From contig JAGDCM010000076.1 of the NCBI GenBank assembly GCA_017958545.1, positions 1-33,418 of the forward strand: a stretch of DNA of 33,418 bases. The letters are read 5' to 3'. The translations under genes and the position numbers were made by a program. Position 1 is the first letter of the stretch; each line of letters begins with the position of its first letter. Shown here piece after piece: positions 1 through 9,897 of the stretch. The notes below the pieces were generated by a model. It searched no databases, had not been told where the DNA came from, and was given only the letters and a program-made list of their open reading frames with translations. This DNA is from Bacteroidaceae bacterium (GTDB lineage Bacteria > Bacteroidota > Bacteroidia > Bacteroidales > Bacteroidaceae).

Positions 1-840
1 CAGAATGAGAGGCACCACAATCAACACGGCAGGACGCACGTCGGCCAGAGCCTTGAGAAGAATGCCGGGAGTGGGCATCTTGGTGAGGAAGTTGACGTGC
101 ACACCGGCTGTGAACTCGTAGATGAACTCGAACGACATACCGTAGGTGTGAGCCATCGGCAGCATTGAAAGAATCGCGTCACCGGCTTTGGCATGCTCAC
201 CGAACACCTCGTAGGCAAAAGCCATATTGCTCCACACGGCACGATAGGGAATCATCACGCCCTTGGAGTTGGACGTTGTGCCGGAGGTGTAGTTGATGAT
301 ACAAAGTTCATCGGGTTTATCCTCGTGATAATGTATGTTGTTGGGGAGGAACTTCTTGGGATACTTCTGACCGAAGAGCTCGTTGAGGTGCTCATGTGCT
401 GTGGTCAGTTTCTCGGAAGAGGAATAGAGTAGGGAGTCGTCCGTATTGCTAATCACGCCGAGTATGTTTGGCATCTGGCTGACGTCCAGCTTCTTCCATA
501 CCAAATCACCAACAAATAGAATGCGGCTCTCGGAGTGGTTCACGATGTCGTGCACCTGATTGGGATGAAACTCATGAAGAATGGGTACTGCTACAGCTCC
601 GTATGTGATGATGGCAAAAAATGCAACGCCCCAATGGCTCTGATTGCGGCCGCAGAGAGCTATTTTGTCACCTTTCTTGATACCGGCTTGTTTGAAAAGG
701 ATGTGCCACTTCTCGATGTTGCGGGCCACATCTTTGTACTGTAAGGTGTTGATGCCGTAGTCACTAAGTGCCGGCAACTCCCAGAACTCTCGGATACTGT
801 CAGAAAGACATTGATTGAAATGAGGGGAAAGTGATCTCAT
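1..840 (-). CDS. Long-chain fatty acid--CoA ligase (AMP-binding), partial
   Basis: The first 280 codons of an acyl-CoA ligase read on the minus strand from an ATG at 840; the C-terminal half lies beyond the window start. The protein would activate a fatty acid to acyl-AMP and then acyl-CoA. The visible part contains the family P-loop YTSGTTSNSKGVMIPYRAVW around residues 184-203, and the segment MLPMAHTYGMSFEFIYEF. It closely parallels the full-length ligase encoded just upstream in transcription order (30 bp gap), sharing long blocks such as HEFHPNQVHDIVNHSESR, so the two are tandem paralogues. The start was chosen because MRSLSPHFNQ places the paralogous N-terminus in register. No promoter was seen in the 30-bp gap, so it is probably the last or near-last gene of the operon. 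Exact chain-length specificity cannot be read from sequence. Confidence 0.88.
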   Translation of the reverse strand, partial: MRSLSPHFNQCLSDSIREFWELPALSDYGINTLQYKDVARNIEKWHILFKQAGIKKGDKIALCGRNQSHWGVAFFAIITYGAVAVPILHEFHPNQVHDIVNHSESRILFVGDLVWKKLDVSQMPNILGVISNTDDSLLYSSSEKLTTAHEHLNELFGQKYPKKFLPNNIHYHEDKPDELCIINYTSGTTSNSKGVMIPYRAVWSNMAFAYEVFGEHAKAGDAILSMLPMAHTYGMSFEFIYEFTAGVHVNFLTKMPTPGILLKALADVRPAVLIVVPLIL

Positions 841-870
841 TGTGTAATGTGGTGTTATTTAAGGTTATTA

Positions 871-2538
871 TTATATTTCTTCATTAGTGTAGAGATAACG
901 TTTAATGGATTTCTTGGGAGTTTTCTCGAATTCCCTGTCCATCACTTTGATGCCTGCAAGCTGTTCATAAGCAGGTATTTGTGTGTTGAGAAGTTTACGG
1001 TTCTCATCCATCACATCTTTAACGTTATCTGCAGAGAGACCCAGTTCCTTCACCTTGTCGGGATCAGGATATACGAGACCGTAAATCTTTTCACCCTTCT
1101 GGATGACAACGCATTCGGCAACAAGGGGCAGGGTAGAAAGTTTGTCCTCAATCTCTTCCGGATAGATATTTTGTCCGTTGGCACCGAGGAGCATGTTCTT
1201 GGAGCGTCCCTTGATGAAGACGTTCCCGTCGGCATCCATCACAGCCAGGTCACCTGTGTGATACCAGCCGTCGATGAGTGTCTTCTTCGTCTCCTCAGGA
1301 TTCTTGTAGTAGCCCTGCATCACATTCATACCGCGTGCGAGAATCTCGCCTGGAACATTCTCCGGATCGGGAGAATCAATCTTCAGTTCCATACGGGGAG
1401 CCGTCTGACCGCAACTGCGGGGCACATATGTCTTCCAGTCTCTGTAAGCAAGAATAGGAGCACACTCTGTGGCACCGTAGCCGACTGTGTAGTTGAAACC
1501 GATGTCGTGAAGCACTTCCTCAACCTCCTGTGAAAGAGCAGCACCGCCGATGATGACCTCGTAGAAACGTCCTCCAAGAGCTTCGGAGAGTCCCTTGCGT
1601 ACTTTCTCGCGAATCATGTCGCCAAGCACGGGCACCTTGAGAAGAAGAGCCACCTTGGGGTCTTTCACCTTCGGAAGAATGGCTTTACGCACAATCTTCT
1701 CTATTATAAGAGGTACGGCGACAATAAGACCGGGTTTGATGTCCTTGAGGGCAGAGAGCAGAATCTGTGGAGTAGGGGCCTTGGTGAGGAAATTAACGTG
1801 TACACCCTGACAGAATTCAAAAATGAACTCGAAGGCCATTCCATACATGTGCGCCATCGGCAGCATTGCCAGAATCTGATCTCCGGCTTTCAGATGTTTC
1901 GACAACACATCCTTTGCAAACTCACGATTGCTCCACACAGCACGATAAGGAATCATCACACCCTTGGAATTGGACGTAGTGCCGGATGTGTAATTGATAA
2001 CTGCAAGTTCTTCCGGACTATCCTTATAATAATGTACATCCTCGGGTGAAAAGCGTTCCGGGAATTTCTTGCCGAAGAGTTCGTTGAGATGCTCGCGTGC
2101 ATTACTTAATTTCTTGTCACGCGACAACAGTATGCTGAAATCCTTCAGACAGACAATACCCGACAAGGCCGGCATTTCCTGTTCCGTGAGATTCTTGTAA
2201 ATCTTGTCGTCAACAAACAGGAGCTTGGATTCCGAATGGTTGACAATCTGATGAATCTGTTCAGGATGAAATTCATGAAGAATAGGCACAGCCACAGCTC
2301 CATATGTGAGACAAGCAAAGAAGGAAATTCCCCAACGGGATGAGTTTTTGCCACAAAGTGCAATCTTGTCTCCGGGCGCAATACCTGATTCCTTAAAGAC
2401 GATATGTATCTTTTCTATGATACGGGCAACGTCTTTATACTGAAAATTATTTTCACCATAGTCAGAGAGAGAATATCTGTTCCAGTTCTCCTTTATGACA
2501 TTCTCCAGTATAAGGTTGAAACTTTGTGCTTGCTCCAT
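871..2538 (-). CDS. Long-chain fatty acid--CoA ligase (AMP-binding)
   Basis: A 555-residue adenylate-forming ligase of the long-chain acyl-CoA synthetase type, cytoplasmic or membrane-associated. Motifs in order: P-loop YTSGTTSNSKGVMI (residues 183-196), the adenine-binding segment VGYGATECAPIL, the hinge region GWYHTGDLAVMD, KGRSKNMLLGANGQNIYPEEIE, and a C-terminal TPKKSIKRYLY that carries the lysine expected in the closing domain. All core motifs are present, so it should be catalytically competent. It is a tandem paralogue of the partial ligase downstream. The gene follows the trpB2-like gene by 61 bp on the same strand. Adenylate-forming relatives include acyl-ACP synthetases and O-succinylbenzoate ligases; the GANGQNIYPEEIE segment favours the long-chain acyl-CoA type. 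Confidence 0.92.
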   Translation of the reverse strand: MEQAQSFNLILENVIKENWNRYSLSDYGENNFQYKDVARIIEKIHIVFKESGIAPGDKIALCGKNSSRWGISFFACLTYGAVAVPILHEFHPEQIHQIVNHSESKLLFVDDKIYKNLTEQEMPALSGIVCLKDFSILLSRDKKLSNAREHLNELFGKKFPERFSPEDVHYYKDSPEELAVINYTSGTTSNSKGVMIPYRAVWSNREFAKDVLSKHLKAGDQILAMLPMAHMYGMAFEFIFEFCQGVHVNFLTKAPTPQILLSALKDIKPGLIVAVPLIIEKIVRKAILPKVKDPKVALLLKVPVLGDMIREKVRKGLSEALGGRFYEVIIGGAALSQEVEEVLHDIGFNYTVGYGATECAPILAYRDWKTYVPRSCGQTAPRMELKIDSPDPENVPGEILARGMNVMQGYYKNPEETKKTLIDGWYHTGDLAVMDADGNVFIKGRSKNMLLGANGQNIYPEEIEDKLSTLPLVAECVVIQKGEKIYGLVYPDPDKVKELGLSADNVKDVMDENRKLLNTQIPAYEQLAGIKVMDREFEKTPKKSIKRYLYTNEEI

Positions 2539-2599
2539 ATGAAGTAGGGCTATATTAATTTATTTACAAATTTTACTAAACATAACTGGCATTCATATT

Positions 2600-3964
2600 T
2601 CAAACTTTAGGAAGTTTGGAAAGAGCCTCTCGAATGACCTCGTCGCTTGGAATGACATCGCTCATCGTACCGTCGTTGAACTGCTTGTAAGCGTAGAGGT
2701 CGAAATATCCTGTGCCAGAGAGATTAAATACGATTACCTTTTCCTCACCGGTCTTCTTGCATTCCAAAGCCTCGTCGATGGCAGCTCTGATAGCGTGACT
2801 GGATTCCGGTGCCGGCAAAATACCTTCTGCCTTGGCGAAAATCTCAGCGGCCTCAAATACATGAGTCTGCTCGTAAGCACGTGCCTCAAAGAGCTTCTGG
2901 TCGTACAGCTCACTCAGTATGGGACTCATACCGTGGAAACGAAGACCGCCTGCATGGTTGGAGCTAGGAATGAACTGGCTGCCTACGGTGTACATCTTGG
3001 CCAGAGGACAAATCATACCTGTGTCGCAGAAATCGTACGCATACACACCGCGTGTGAAACTCGGACAGGAAGCGGGTTCTGCACCGATGACCTTGTATTT
3101 AGCCTCTCCGCGCAACATTTCACCCAGGAACGGACTTGCGAAACCGCCCAGATTCGAACCACCGCCCGTGCAACCAATCAGTACGTCGGGTTTGATTCCA
3201 TACTTCTTCAATGCAGCCTGAGCTTCCAGACCTATAATTGTCTGATGCAGAAGCACTTGATTGAGCACAGAGCCCAAAACGTAACGATATCCCTCATTTG
3301 TAACGGCTACCTCAACGGCTTCACTGATAGCGCAACCCAGAGAACCCGTTGTGTCGGGGTGTTCGGCCAAAATCTTGCGACCGACGTTGGTGGTGTCGCT
3401 CGGAGAAGGTACAATGCTGGCGCCATAAGTGCGAATCACCTCACGACGGAACGGCTTCTGCTCATAGGAGCATTTCACCATATATACCTTACAATCAAGG
3501 CCAAAATACTGACAAGCCATCGAGAGAGCTGTACCCCACTGCCCTGCTCCAGTTTCTGTTGTTACACCCTTAAGTCCTTGTTCTTTAGCATAATATGCCT
3601 GAGCAATAGCAGAGTTCAGTTTATGAGAACCGGATGTGTTGTTACCCTCGAACTTATAGAAAATCTTCGCGGGCGTGCCGAGTGCTTTCTCCAGAAATTC
3701 TGCATGTACAAGAGGACTCGGACGGAACATGCGGTAGAAGTTCATCACGGGTTCGGGAATCTCAACCCACTTGGTGTCGTTGTCGAGTTCCTGCTTGATG
3801 AGTTCGGTGCAGAAGATGGGCTGCATCTCCTCCAGAGTAAGAGGCTTGCCCGTACCGGGATTCAGCAGAGGTGCAGGTTTCTGCTTCATGTCAGAGCGGA
3901 TGTTGTACCACTGCGTTGGCATCTCATCTTCTGTGAGATAGATCTTGTAAGGAATCTTTGTCAT
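2600..3964 (-). CDS. trpB: TrpB2-type tryptophan synthase beta chain
   Basis: A 454-residue pyridoxal-phosphate enzyme of the TrpB2 branch, which makes L-tryptophan from indole and serine and is longer than the roughly 400-residue TrpB1 form. Visible motifs: GSHKLNSA with the PLP-binding lysine at 115, TETGAGQWGTAL at 136-147, and the glycine-rich phosphate loop GCTGGGSN at 264-271. The N-terminal extension (TEDEMPTQWYNI) and the late segment AEGILPAPESSHAIRAA are also typical of TrpB2. No trpA or other trp genes are nearby; the gene sits 39 bp after guaA and before two acyl-CoA ligases. TrpB2 is often encoded away from trp operons and may salvage indole, which is an inference here. A long antisense reading frame over this gene is a shadow. 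Confidence 0.93.
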   Translation of the reverse strand: MTKIPYKIYLTEDEMPTQWYNIRSDMKQKPAPLLNPGTGKPLTLEEMQPIFCTELIKQELDNDTKWVEIPEPVMNFYRMFRPSPLVHAEFLEKALGTPAKIFYKFEGNNTSGSHKLNSAIAQAYYAKEQGLKGVTTETGAGQWGTALSMACQYFGLDCKVYMVKCSYEQKPFRREVIRTYGASIVPSPSDTTNVGRKILAEHPDTTGSLGCAISEAVEVAVTNEGYRYVLGSVLNQVLLHQTIIGLEAQAALKKYGIKPDVLIGCTGGGSNLGGFASPFLGEMLRGEAKYKVIGAEPASCPSFTRGVYAYDFCDTGMICPLAKMYTVGSQFIPSSNHAGGLRFHGMSPILSELYDQKLFEARAYEQTHVFEAAEIFAKAEGILPAPESSHAIRAAIDEALECKKTGEEKVIVFNLSGTGYFDLYAYKQFNDGTMSDVIPSDEVIREALSKLPKV

Positions 3965-4003
3965 AGTATTATAAATAAATGAATTAATGTTTCTTAGATA
4001 ATT

Positions 4004-5542
4004 TTATTCCCATTCGATTGTCGATGGCGGTTTTGAGGAGATGTCGTAGCAGACGCGATTGACACCTTTCACCTTATTAATAATGTCTGTGGAGACCTGA
4101 GCCATCAGTTCATATGGAAGATGTGCCCAGTCGGCAGTCATAGCATCTGTAGATGTGACAGCACGCAAAGCAACGGGATTTTCATATGTACGCTCGTCTC
4201 CCATCACACCTACGCTCTTCACTTCGGAAAGAAGGATTGCTCCTGCCTGCCATATTTTGTTGTAAAGTATGTCGCCGTCGTCCGTCTTCCAGTTTCTCAG
4301 CGCACGGATGAATATGTCGTCTGCTTCCTGCAGCACCTGCACCTTCTCGGGAGTGATTGCTCCGAGAATGCGGACAGCGAGACCGGGACCCGGGAAAGGA
4401 TGTCTGCCGATGAGGTGTTCCGGAATATTGAGCTGGCGCCCCACCCTGCGCACTTCATCCTTGAAGAGCCATTTGAGCGGTTCGCAGAGCGAGAGGTGCA
4501 TCTCCTCGGGCAGACCACCCACGTTGTGGTGACTCTTGATTACTTTGCCCGTGATATTGAGCGACTCAATACGGTCGGGATAGATTGTACCCTGAGCAAG
4601 CCACTTGGCATCTGTTATCTTCTTTGCTTCGGCATTGAACACCTCCACGAAATCGCGACCGATAATCTTACGCTTCTTCTCCGGTTCGGTAACACCTTCC
4701 AAGTCCTTGAAAAACTTCTCTGAGGCGTCCACACCGATAACGTTAAGACCAAGTCCCTCATAGTCTCTCATCACGTCGCTGAACTCATTCTTGCGAAGCA
4801 TTCCGTGATCCACGAAGATACATGTGAGTCTGTTGCCGATGGCCTTGCTGAGCAGTACGGCAGCTACGGAGGAATCCACACCGCCGGAAAGACCGAGTAT
4901 CACGCGGTCGTTGCCCAGCTGGGCTTTCAGTTCCTGTACCGTTGTCTCGACAAAGTTTGCCGCACTCCATTCCTGCCTGGAACCGCAGATGTCAACCACA
5001 AAATTCTTAAGCAACTGTGTGCCGCACAACGAATGGAACACCTCCGGATGGAACTGCACGCCCCACACCTTGTCGTCAATCTCATATGCAGCATTCTCTA
5101 CTGTTGCCGTAGAGGCAATGACACGGGCGCCTTCCGGAATGCGTGTTATGGTGTCTCCGTGCGACATCCACACCTGCGCTCCCATATCAATATCCTTGAA
5201 CAGTGGGCTCCTGCCATCCACCTTCGTGAGATTCTGCCTGCCGTATTCGCGGCTGCCGGCAGGTTCCACCTTTCCGCCCCAGATATGCGACATATACTGA
5301 GCGCCGTAGCAAATACCCAGAATGGGCAGTCTGCCGCGTATGTCGCTCAAATCACATTGGAATGCCTCCGGGTCATAAACACTGTACGGAGAACCGGACA
5401 GAATTACACCGATGACGTCCTTGTCGTCCTTGGGGAACTTGTTATATGGCATTATCTCACAGAAGGTGTCCAGTTCGCGCAGTCTTCTGCCGATAAGCTG
5501 TGTGGTTTGGGAACCAAAGTCAAGAATGATTATTTTTTGCAT
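4004..5542 (-). CDS. guaA: GMP synthase (glutamine-hydrolysing)
   Basis: Converts XMP to GMP using glutamine and ATP in cytoplasmic purine synthesis. The 512-residue protein is standard length. The N-terminal class I glutamine amidotransferase domain has the nucleophile Cys78 in GICYGAQ and the His165/Glu167 pair in QFHPEVFHS. The ATP pyrophosphatase domain has the PP-loop LSGGVDSS at 218-225, and the C-terminal dimerisation domain ends in the conserved KPPSTIEWE. The ATG at 5542 lies inside the 3' end of nth, overlapping by 23 bp in a different frame, so translation of the two is probably coupled. Confidence 0.98.
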   Translation of the reverse strand: MQKIIILDFGSQTTQLIGRRLRELDTFCEIMPYNKFPKDDKDVIGVILSGSPYSVYDPEAFQCDLSDIRGRLPILGICYGAQYMSHIWGGKVEPAGSREYGRQNLTKVDGRSPLFKDIDMGAQVWMSHGDTITRIPEGARVIASTATVENAAYEIDDKVWGVQFHPEVFHSLCGTQLLKNFVVDICGSRQEWSAANFVETTVQELKAQLGNDRVILGLSGGVDSSVAAVLLSKAIGNRLTCIFVDHGMLRKNEFSDVMRDYEGLGLNVIGVDASEKFFKDLEGVTEPEKKRKIIGRDFVEVFNAEAKKITDAKWLAQGTIYPDRIESLNITGKVIKSHHNVGGLPEEMHLSLCEPLKWLFKDEVRRVGRQLNIPEHLIGRHPFPGPGLAVRILGAITPEKVQVLQEADDIFIRALRNWKTDDGDILYNKIWQAGAILLSEVKSVGVMGDERTYENPVALRAVTSTDAMTADWAHLPYELMAQVSTDIINKVKGVNRVCYDISSKPPSTIEWE

Positions 5543-6164
5543 AGTTACATATTGATGTTAAGCCACATTGATTGCATTTGGGTGCTCTGGAGGTGCAGGT
5601 GTAGCGACCGTGCAGGATGAGCCAGTGATGCGCCTTTGGAATCAGTTCCTCGGGAAAATTCTTTGTAAGTATCTTTTCTACGGCCAACGGTGTGGATGCC
5701 GATTCCGGCACGAGACCAAGTCTGTGGGACACCCTGAAGACGTGTGTATCAACAGCCATACGTGCCTTACCGAAAATCACGGCCTGAATGACATTCGCCG
5801 TCTTGCGTCCGACGCCGGGCAACTGTTCCAGCAGTTTGCCATCCGAGGGCACTTCTCCTTCGAATCTCTCAACAAGCATGCGCGCCATCTGGGAAAGATG
5901 TCTGGCCTTGCTGTTGGGATACGATACGGATTTGACGTAATCTAGAAGCACCTCTTCCGAAGCCAGCGCCATACACTCCGCCGTCGGATAATCTTCGAAA
6001 AGACGGGGTGTGACGAGATTCACTCTCTTGTCCGTACATTGTGCGGAGAGAATCACAGCTACGAGCAGCTGGAACGGACTCCCGTAGTGAAGTTCCGGTT
6101 CGGCTACTGGCATCGTTTCCTCAAACCAGGCTGTTACGCGTTCGTATCTCTCTCTCCTATTCAC
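5520..6164 (-). CDS. nth: Endonuclease III (DNA glycosylase/AP lyase)
   Basis: Base-excision repair enzyme that removes oxidised pyrimidines and nicks at abasic sites. The 214 residues match the family length. The helix-hairpin-helix [12 protein letters not shown] carries the catalytic lysine (121), followed by the catalytic aspartate 139 in [14 protein letters not shown]. The C-terminal 4Fe-4S loop is complete: cysteines 190, 197, 200 and 206 in the C-X6-C-X2-C-X5-C pattern. It starts 3 bp after the stop of the upstream mannose-1-phosphate guanylyltransferase and overlaps guaA by 23 bp, so it is tightly embedded in the operon. Confidence 0.97.
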   Translation of the reverse strand: MNRRERYERVTAWFEETMPVAEPELHYGSPFQLLVAVILSAQCTDKRVNLVTPRLFEDYPTAECMALASEEVLLDYVKSVSYPNSKARHLSQMARMLVERFEGEVPSDGKLLEQLPGVGRKTANVIQAVIFGKARMAVDTHVFRVSHRLGLVPESASTPLAVEKILTKNFPEELIPKAHHWLILHGRYTCTSRAPKCNQCGLTSICNYAKNNHS

Positions 6165-6167
6165 CTC

Positions 6168-7217
6168 TTATGCGCTGAATTCCTTTATTCTCTGTTCTTC
6201 TGCCAGTTTGCAGATAAGCAGCGTGTCGTCCTTCTCTGCCACGATATATCCGTCGAGTCCCTGCACCACCACACGACGCTCCTCGGAGACGTGTATGACG
6301 CAGTTCTTGGTCTCATACAAAGAGACATTCTTGCCCATTACGGCATTTCCGTTGGCATCCTGAGCTGTGTTCTCACGCAGACTTCCCCATGTGCCCAGAT
6401 CGCTCCATCCGAACGAAGCCGGGAAGCAGAATATTTCCTCTGCCTTCTCGAGAATTGCGTAGTCGATGCTGATATTCTCACATTCGGGGAACTTCTTGTT
6501 GATAGCCTCCTGTTCCTTGTCCGTACCGAGAACATTCTGCATTCCCTCGAATATGCCGTTAATCTGAGGAGCATATACTCTCAGGGCGCTGATGATGGTG
6601 TTGATATTCCACAGAAAGATGCCGGCGTTCCAGAACATATTGGGACGAGCGACGTATTCCTTTGCCTTCTCCAGTTCCGGTTTTTCCTTGAAGGCATCCA
6701 CGCGGAACACTTCCTTGTTTCTCTCGGAAGATGCAGAGAGGTCTGCCTGTATGTATCCGTAGCCGGTTTCCGGTCGTGTGGGTTTCATGCCCAAAGTGAG
6801 TATGGCATCCGTTTCCGAGGCGAACTGCAAAGCGGACTTTATGACGCGCTGGAACTCAGGCACGTTCAGCACCAGATGATCCGACGGACTCACCACGATG
6901 TTAGCCTTGGGATCCTTCAGTTTGATGCGCCAGGACACATACGCAATACACGGGGCTGTGTTTCTCCTGCAAGGTTCCAGCAGAATGTTCTCCTTGGGCA
7001 TCTCAGGCAACTGCTCGGCAACGATATCCTTGTATGCCTCGCTGGTCACCACCCACACATTCTCCGAGGGCACAACACCCTCGAAACGATCCACCGTGAG
7101 CTGGATGAAGGTGCGTCCGCAGCCAAGAACGTCTACAAACTGTTTGGGACAACTCGGTGTGCTCATAGGCCAGAAACGACTGCCTATTCCGCCTGCCATA
7201 ATCACTAGATGATTCAT
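6168..7217 (-). CDS. manC: Mannose-1-phosphate guanylyltransferase
   Basis: Makes GDP-mannose from mannose-1-phosphate and GTP, the precursor for GDP-fucose and mannosylated glycans. The 349-residue protein is the short, monofunctional form without a phosphomannose isomerase domain. Visible motifs: the nucleotidyltransferase loop MAGGIGSRFWPMS (7-19) with PKQF (24-27), VSPSDH (109-114), the substrate motif PETGYGYI (149-156) and FKEKP (176-180). The isomerase needed upstream and the GDP-fucose synthase needed downstream are encoded near 16-18 kb in a separate operon. The start ATG at 7217 lies 2 bp after the stop of the GH13 gene. The symbol is by function; manC is usually used for the bifunctional enzyme. 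Confidence 0.93.
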   Translation of the reverse strand: MNHLVIMAGGIGSRFWPMSTPSCPKQFVDVLGCGRTFIQLTVDRFEGVVPSENVWVVTSEAYKDIVAEQLPEMPKENILLEPCRRNTAPCIAYVSWRIKLKDPKANIVVSPSDHLVLNVPEFQRVIKSALQFASETDAILTLGMKPTRPETGYGYIQADLSASSERNKEVFRVDAFKEKPELEKAKEYVARPNMFWNAGIFLWNINTIISALRVYAPQINGIFEGMQNVLGTDKEQEAINKKFPECENISIDYAILEKAEEIFCFPASFGWSDLGTWGSLRENTAQDANGNAVMGKNVSLYETKNCVIHVSEERRVVVQGLDGYIVAEKDDTLLICKLAEEQRIKEFSA

Positions 7218-7219
7218 AG

Positions 7220-8878
7220 TTATTTCAATTTCAGGATTATACCATTATATGCCTTCAAATCCACCTCAACAGGTTTCTCCGGAGTCCATGCTATATTCAC
7301 TTCCTTGCCGGTGATGAGGTCCGTCGCACAGAGGCTGTCGCTTCTCTCCATGCCTAAGAACTCAAACACATGTTCCGGCAAATTGACAGATGCCCTGTAG
7401 TCGTGTTCGGCAAAATTGGCCACCACAAGACAGACATTCCTTCCTTTGTGTCTGAGGAATGCGTATTGTCTCTGGAGATGACCGTTGACATACATGAGGT
7501 CGTAGAAATCTCCTTCTCTCAATGCCTCTTCGTCATTCTTGCTGTTGAGCACCTTGCGGGTGAACTCCTTCAGCTCCTTCTCGTCCTTGGTAAGCAGTTT
7601 GTCGCCGAACTTGCCTCCGTTTCTCCATCGTGAGACGGTGTCCACTCTCCAATAGTCGAAGATGGTTGTGCGGCCGTCCTTTCCGGAAAAGCCTTCTGCA
7701 TCCATACCCTTTTCGCCCAGTTCCTGACCGAAATACTCCATATAAGGATTCTTGTCCATCATGGCACTCACTAGAAGAGCCGCCCTACCCTTCTTGGCAT
7801 CGCCGGCGAAGAAATCGGATGCGATGCGCTGCTCGTCGTGGTTCTCCAGGAAATTGAGCATGTGAACCCTTATGTCGTCCACAGCCTGCCAGGCATGAGT
7901 AATGTTGTGAACAGAATCTCCGTTGATCACACCCCTGATAGTGTCGTACATCCCCACCTTGTCGTAGAGATAGTCGAAACCGCCGTAGCTGATGTAGTTG
8001 CGATAGGCATCCGGATTGTATATCTCGGCAATGAAGATGATGTCGGGATACTTTTCCTTCACCTTTGCGATGGCATAGTGCCAGAATTCCACAGGCACCA
8101 TCTCGGCCATATCGCAGCGGAAGCCCTCGATGCCCTTTCCTGCCCAGAAGAGCAGGATGTCCGTCATCTTGAGCCAGGTGTCGGGAATCGGGTCGAAGAA
8201 ACACTTGCGGCCGCCAGCAACATCCACACCGTAATTCAGCTTCACCGTCTCATACCAGTCGTTTGTCGAGGGCCACTCGGAAAACATATCGTTGCCCGTA
8301 GCCTTTGCCGGCACCTCTATGTATGTCCCGCGATAGCCGGTTTCCTCGTTGAGGTTGTCCATGTGGAGACGGTCCCAGAGATAGTAGAAGTTGTTCTGGT
8401 TGTAGAAATGAAGCGTTATGTCGTCGCCTTCTCCCAGGTCCTTCACGCCCTTCGGTTTGACGTCGCTGCAATACTCGCGTGCCACGTGGTTGGGCACAAA
8501 GTCCATGATGACCCCCAGTCCGGCCTTGTGAGTCCTTGCAATAAGATGCTCAAACTCCTTCATCCTCTTGGTGACATCCGTAGCTATGTCGGGATCCACA
8601 TCATAGTAGTCCTTGATGGCATAGGGACTTCCTGCCTCACCTTTCACCACACAGGGGTTGTCGCGGCGAATGCCGAACGCTGAGTAATCCGTCTTAGTTG
8701 CATGCTCGATGATACCCGTATACCACACATGTGTTGCTCCCAGAGCCTTTATCTCCCTGAGAGCTTTCGGTGTGAAGTCGGCCATCGTGCCGCAACCGTT
8801 TTGCGCTTTCGACCCATTGGGCACCAGCATCTGTCCGTCTGCCCCGAAGAGTCGGGTGAAAACCTGATATATTACCAT
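7220..8878 (-). CDS. GH13 alpha-amylase family enzyme, cytoplasmic
   Basis: A 552-residue glycoside hydrolase family 13 protein acting on alpha-glucans or malto-oligosaccharides. The four family motifs are visible: DFVPNH (126-131), GFRCDMAEM with the nucleophile Asp256, FIAEIY with the acid/base Glu285, and FLENHDEQR with the transition-state Asp348. There is no signal peptide (it begins MVIYQVFTRLFG), so it should act in the cytoplasm on glycogen or imported oligosaccharides. The C-terminal region from about 440 resembles the all-beta domain C of the family. It lies 21 bp after fabD, an unexpected partner. Substrate (amylase, glucosidase or transferase) cannot be decided. Confidence 0.9.
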   Translation of the reverse strand: MVIYQVFTRLFGADGQMLVPNGSKAQNGCGTMADFTPKALREIKALGATHVWYTGIIEHATKTDYSAFGIRRDNPCVVKGEAGSPYAIKDYYDVDPDIATDVTKRMKEFEHLIARTHKAGLGVIMDFVPNHVAREYCSDVKPKGVKDLGEGDDITLHFYNQNNFYYLWDRLHMDNLNEETGYRGTYIEVPAKATGNDMFSEWPSTNDWYETVKLNYGVDVAGGRKCFFDPIPDTWLKMTDILLFWAGKGIEGFRCDMAEMVPVEFWHYAIAKVKEKYPDIIFIAEIYNPDAYRNYISYGGFDYLYDKVGMYDTIRGVINGDSVHNITHAWQAVDDIRVHMLNFLENHDEQRIASDFFAGDAKKGRAALLVSAMMDKNPYMEYFGQELGEKGMDAEGFSGKDGRTTIFDYWRVDTVSRWRNGGKFGDKLLTKDEKELKEFTRKVLNSKNDEEALREGDFYDLMYVNGHLQRQYAFLRHKGRNVCLVVANFAEHDYRASVNLPEHVFEFLGMERSDSLCATDLITGKEVNIAWTPEKPVEVDLKAYNGIILKLK

Positions 8879-8899
8879 TCGATATAAGTCCTTTTTCGA

Positions 8900-9790
8900 T
8901 TATTCAATACCGCTCACTGTGACATCCTTGCTGATTTTCACAATCATGCCCTGAAGAGCGCGACCGGGACCGCATTCCGTGAACTCCGTAGCACCGGCCT
9001 CAATCATTGCCTGCACCTCCTTTGTCCAACGCACGGGAGCTGTCAGCTGAGCCACCAGATTCTGCTTGATTTCCTCGGGCTCCGTGTGTGCCTTGCCGTC
9101 TACGTTCTGATAAACGGGACAGATGGGCTTGTGGAATGTTGTGGCCTGGATGGCAGCCTCCAGTTCGTCCTTTGCGTTCTGCATCAGAGGAGAATGGAAT
9201 GCACCGCCTACGGGAAGCATGATAGCTCTCTTGGCACCGGCCTCCTTGATTACCTCGCATGCACGCTCTACAGCCTCCTTGTTGCCGGAGATAACCAGCT
9301 GACCGGGACAGTTGTAGTTGGCGGGAATGACGATGCCCTTACCCTCGGCAGTCACTTCCTTGCAATATTTGTCAACATCCTCGTCGGGCATACCGATGAT
9401 GGCAGCCATCGCACCGGGATTGGCCTCGCAGCACTTCTGCATAGCCATAGCGCGGGCGCTCACCAGCTTCAGACCGTCGGCAAACGACAGAGCACCGGCA
9501 GCCGTCAGAGCGGAAAACTCACCCAGAGAATGACCACCCACCATATCGGGCTTGAACTCCTCACCCAGACATACGGCCTTGATGACGCTGTCGAGGAATA
9601 CTGCGGGCTGTGTCACCTTTGTCTGGCGCAGGTCTTCTGCTGTGCCGTCGAACATCAGGTCGGTGATACGGAAACCGAGTATCTCGTTTGCCTGTTCAAA
9701 CAGTTCTTTTGCCTTGTCGTTGCTTTCGTAAAGGGCTTTACCCATACCGGGTGTCTGTGCTCCCTGACCGGGAAATACAAATGCTTTCAT
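8900..9790 (-). CDS. fabD: Malonyl-CoA:ACP transacylase
   Basis: Loads malonyl groups on acyl carrier protein at the start of fatty acid elongation. I place the start at 9790 (MKAFVFPGQGAQTPGMG), giving 296 residues, because family members begin just before FPGQGAQ and a purine-rich AAAGAAAG lies shortly upstream; an in-frame ATG at 9832 would add 14 unconserved residues. The active serine is 88 in GHSLGEFS and the partner histidine is 199 in GGAFHSPLM. It is the first gene of the long minus-strand unit, with a TACCTTTG promoter core about 80 bp upstream. The only other lipid genes in the unit are the two acyl-CoA ligases at the far end. Confidence 0.96.
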   Translation of the reverse strand: MKAFVFPGQGAQTPGMGKALYESNDKAKELFEQANEILGFRITDLMFDGTAEDLRQTKVTQPAVFLDSVIKAVCLGEEFKPDMVGGHSLGEFSALTAAGALSFADGLKLVSARAMAMQKCCEANPGAMAAIIGMPDEDVDKYCKEVTAEGKGIVIPANYNCPGQLVISGNKEAVERACEVIKEAGAKRAIMLPVGGAFHSPLMQNAKDELEAAIQATTFHKPICPVYQNVDGKAHTEPEEIKQNLVAQLTAPVRWTKEVQAMIEAGATEFTECGPGRALQGMIVKISKDVTVSGIE

Positions 9791-9869
9791 TATAGTCTTT
9801 CTTTTGTTTATTGAGGAAATGTCCGAAGACACATCCGTAACATTTATGTTAATAATCTCTACTTTCGGG

Positions 9870-9877
9870 CAAAGGTA
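9870..9877 (-). promoter_or_regulatory. Bacteroidetes-type -7 promoter element for the fabD unit
   Basis: TACCTTTG on the minus strand matches the TAnnTTTG core. An ATTG lies 16 bp upstream (9894-9897), a little closer than the usual 19-21 bp, so the -33 element is uncertain. The predicted leader to fabD is about 75 nt. Confidence 0.7.
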
Positions 9878-9897
9878 CGAAAAAAAATCGAAACAAT

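Noticed and set aside
2795-3982. Long plus-strand reading frame of 395 codons
   Set aside because: Antisense to the trpB2-like gene, whose motifs are intact; the product is cysteine-rich and family-less, typical of a shadow frame.
6039-7208. Plus-strand reading frame of 389 codons
   Set aside because: Antisense to the guanylyltransferase gene; no recognisable domain.
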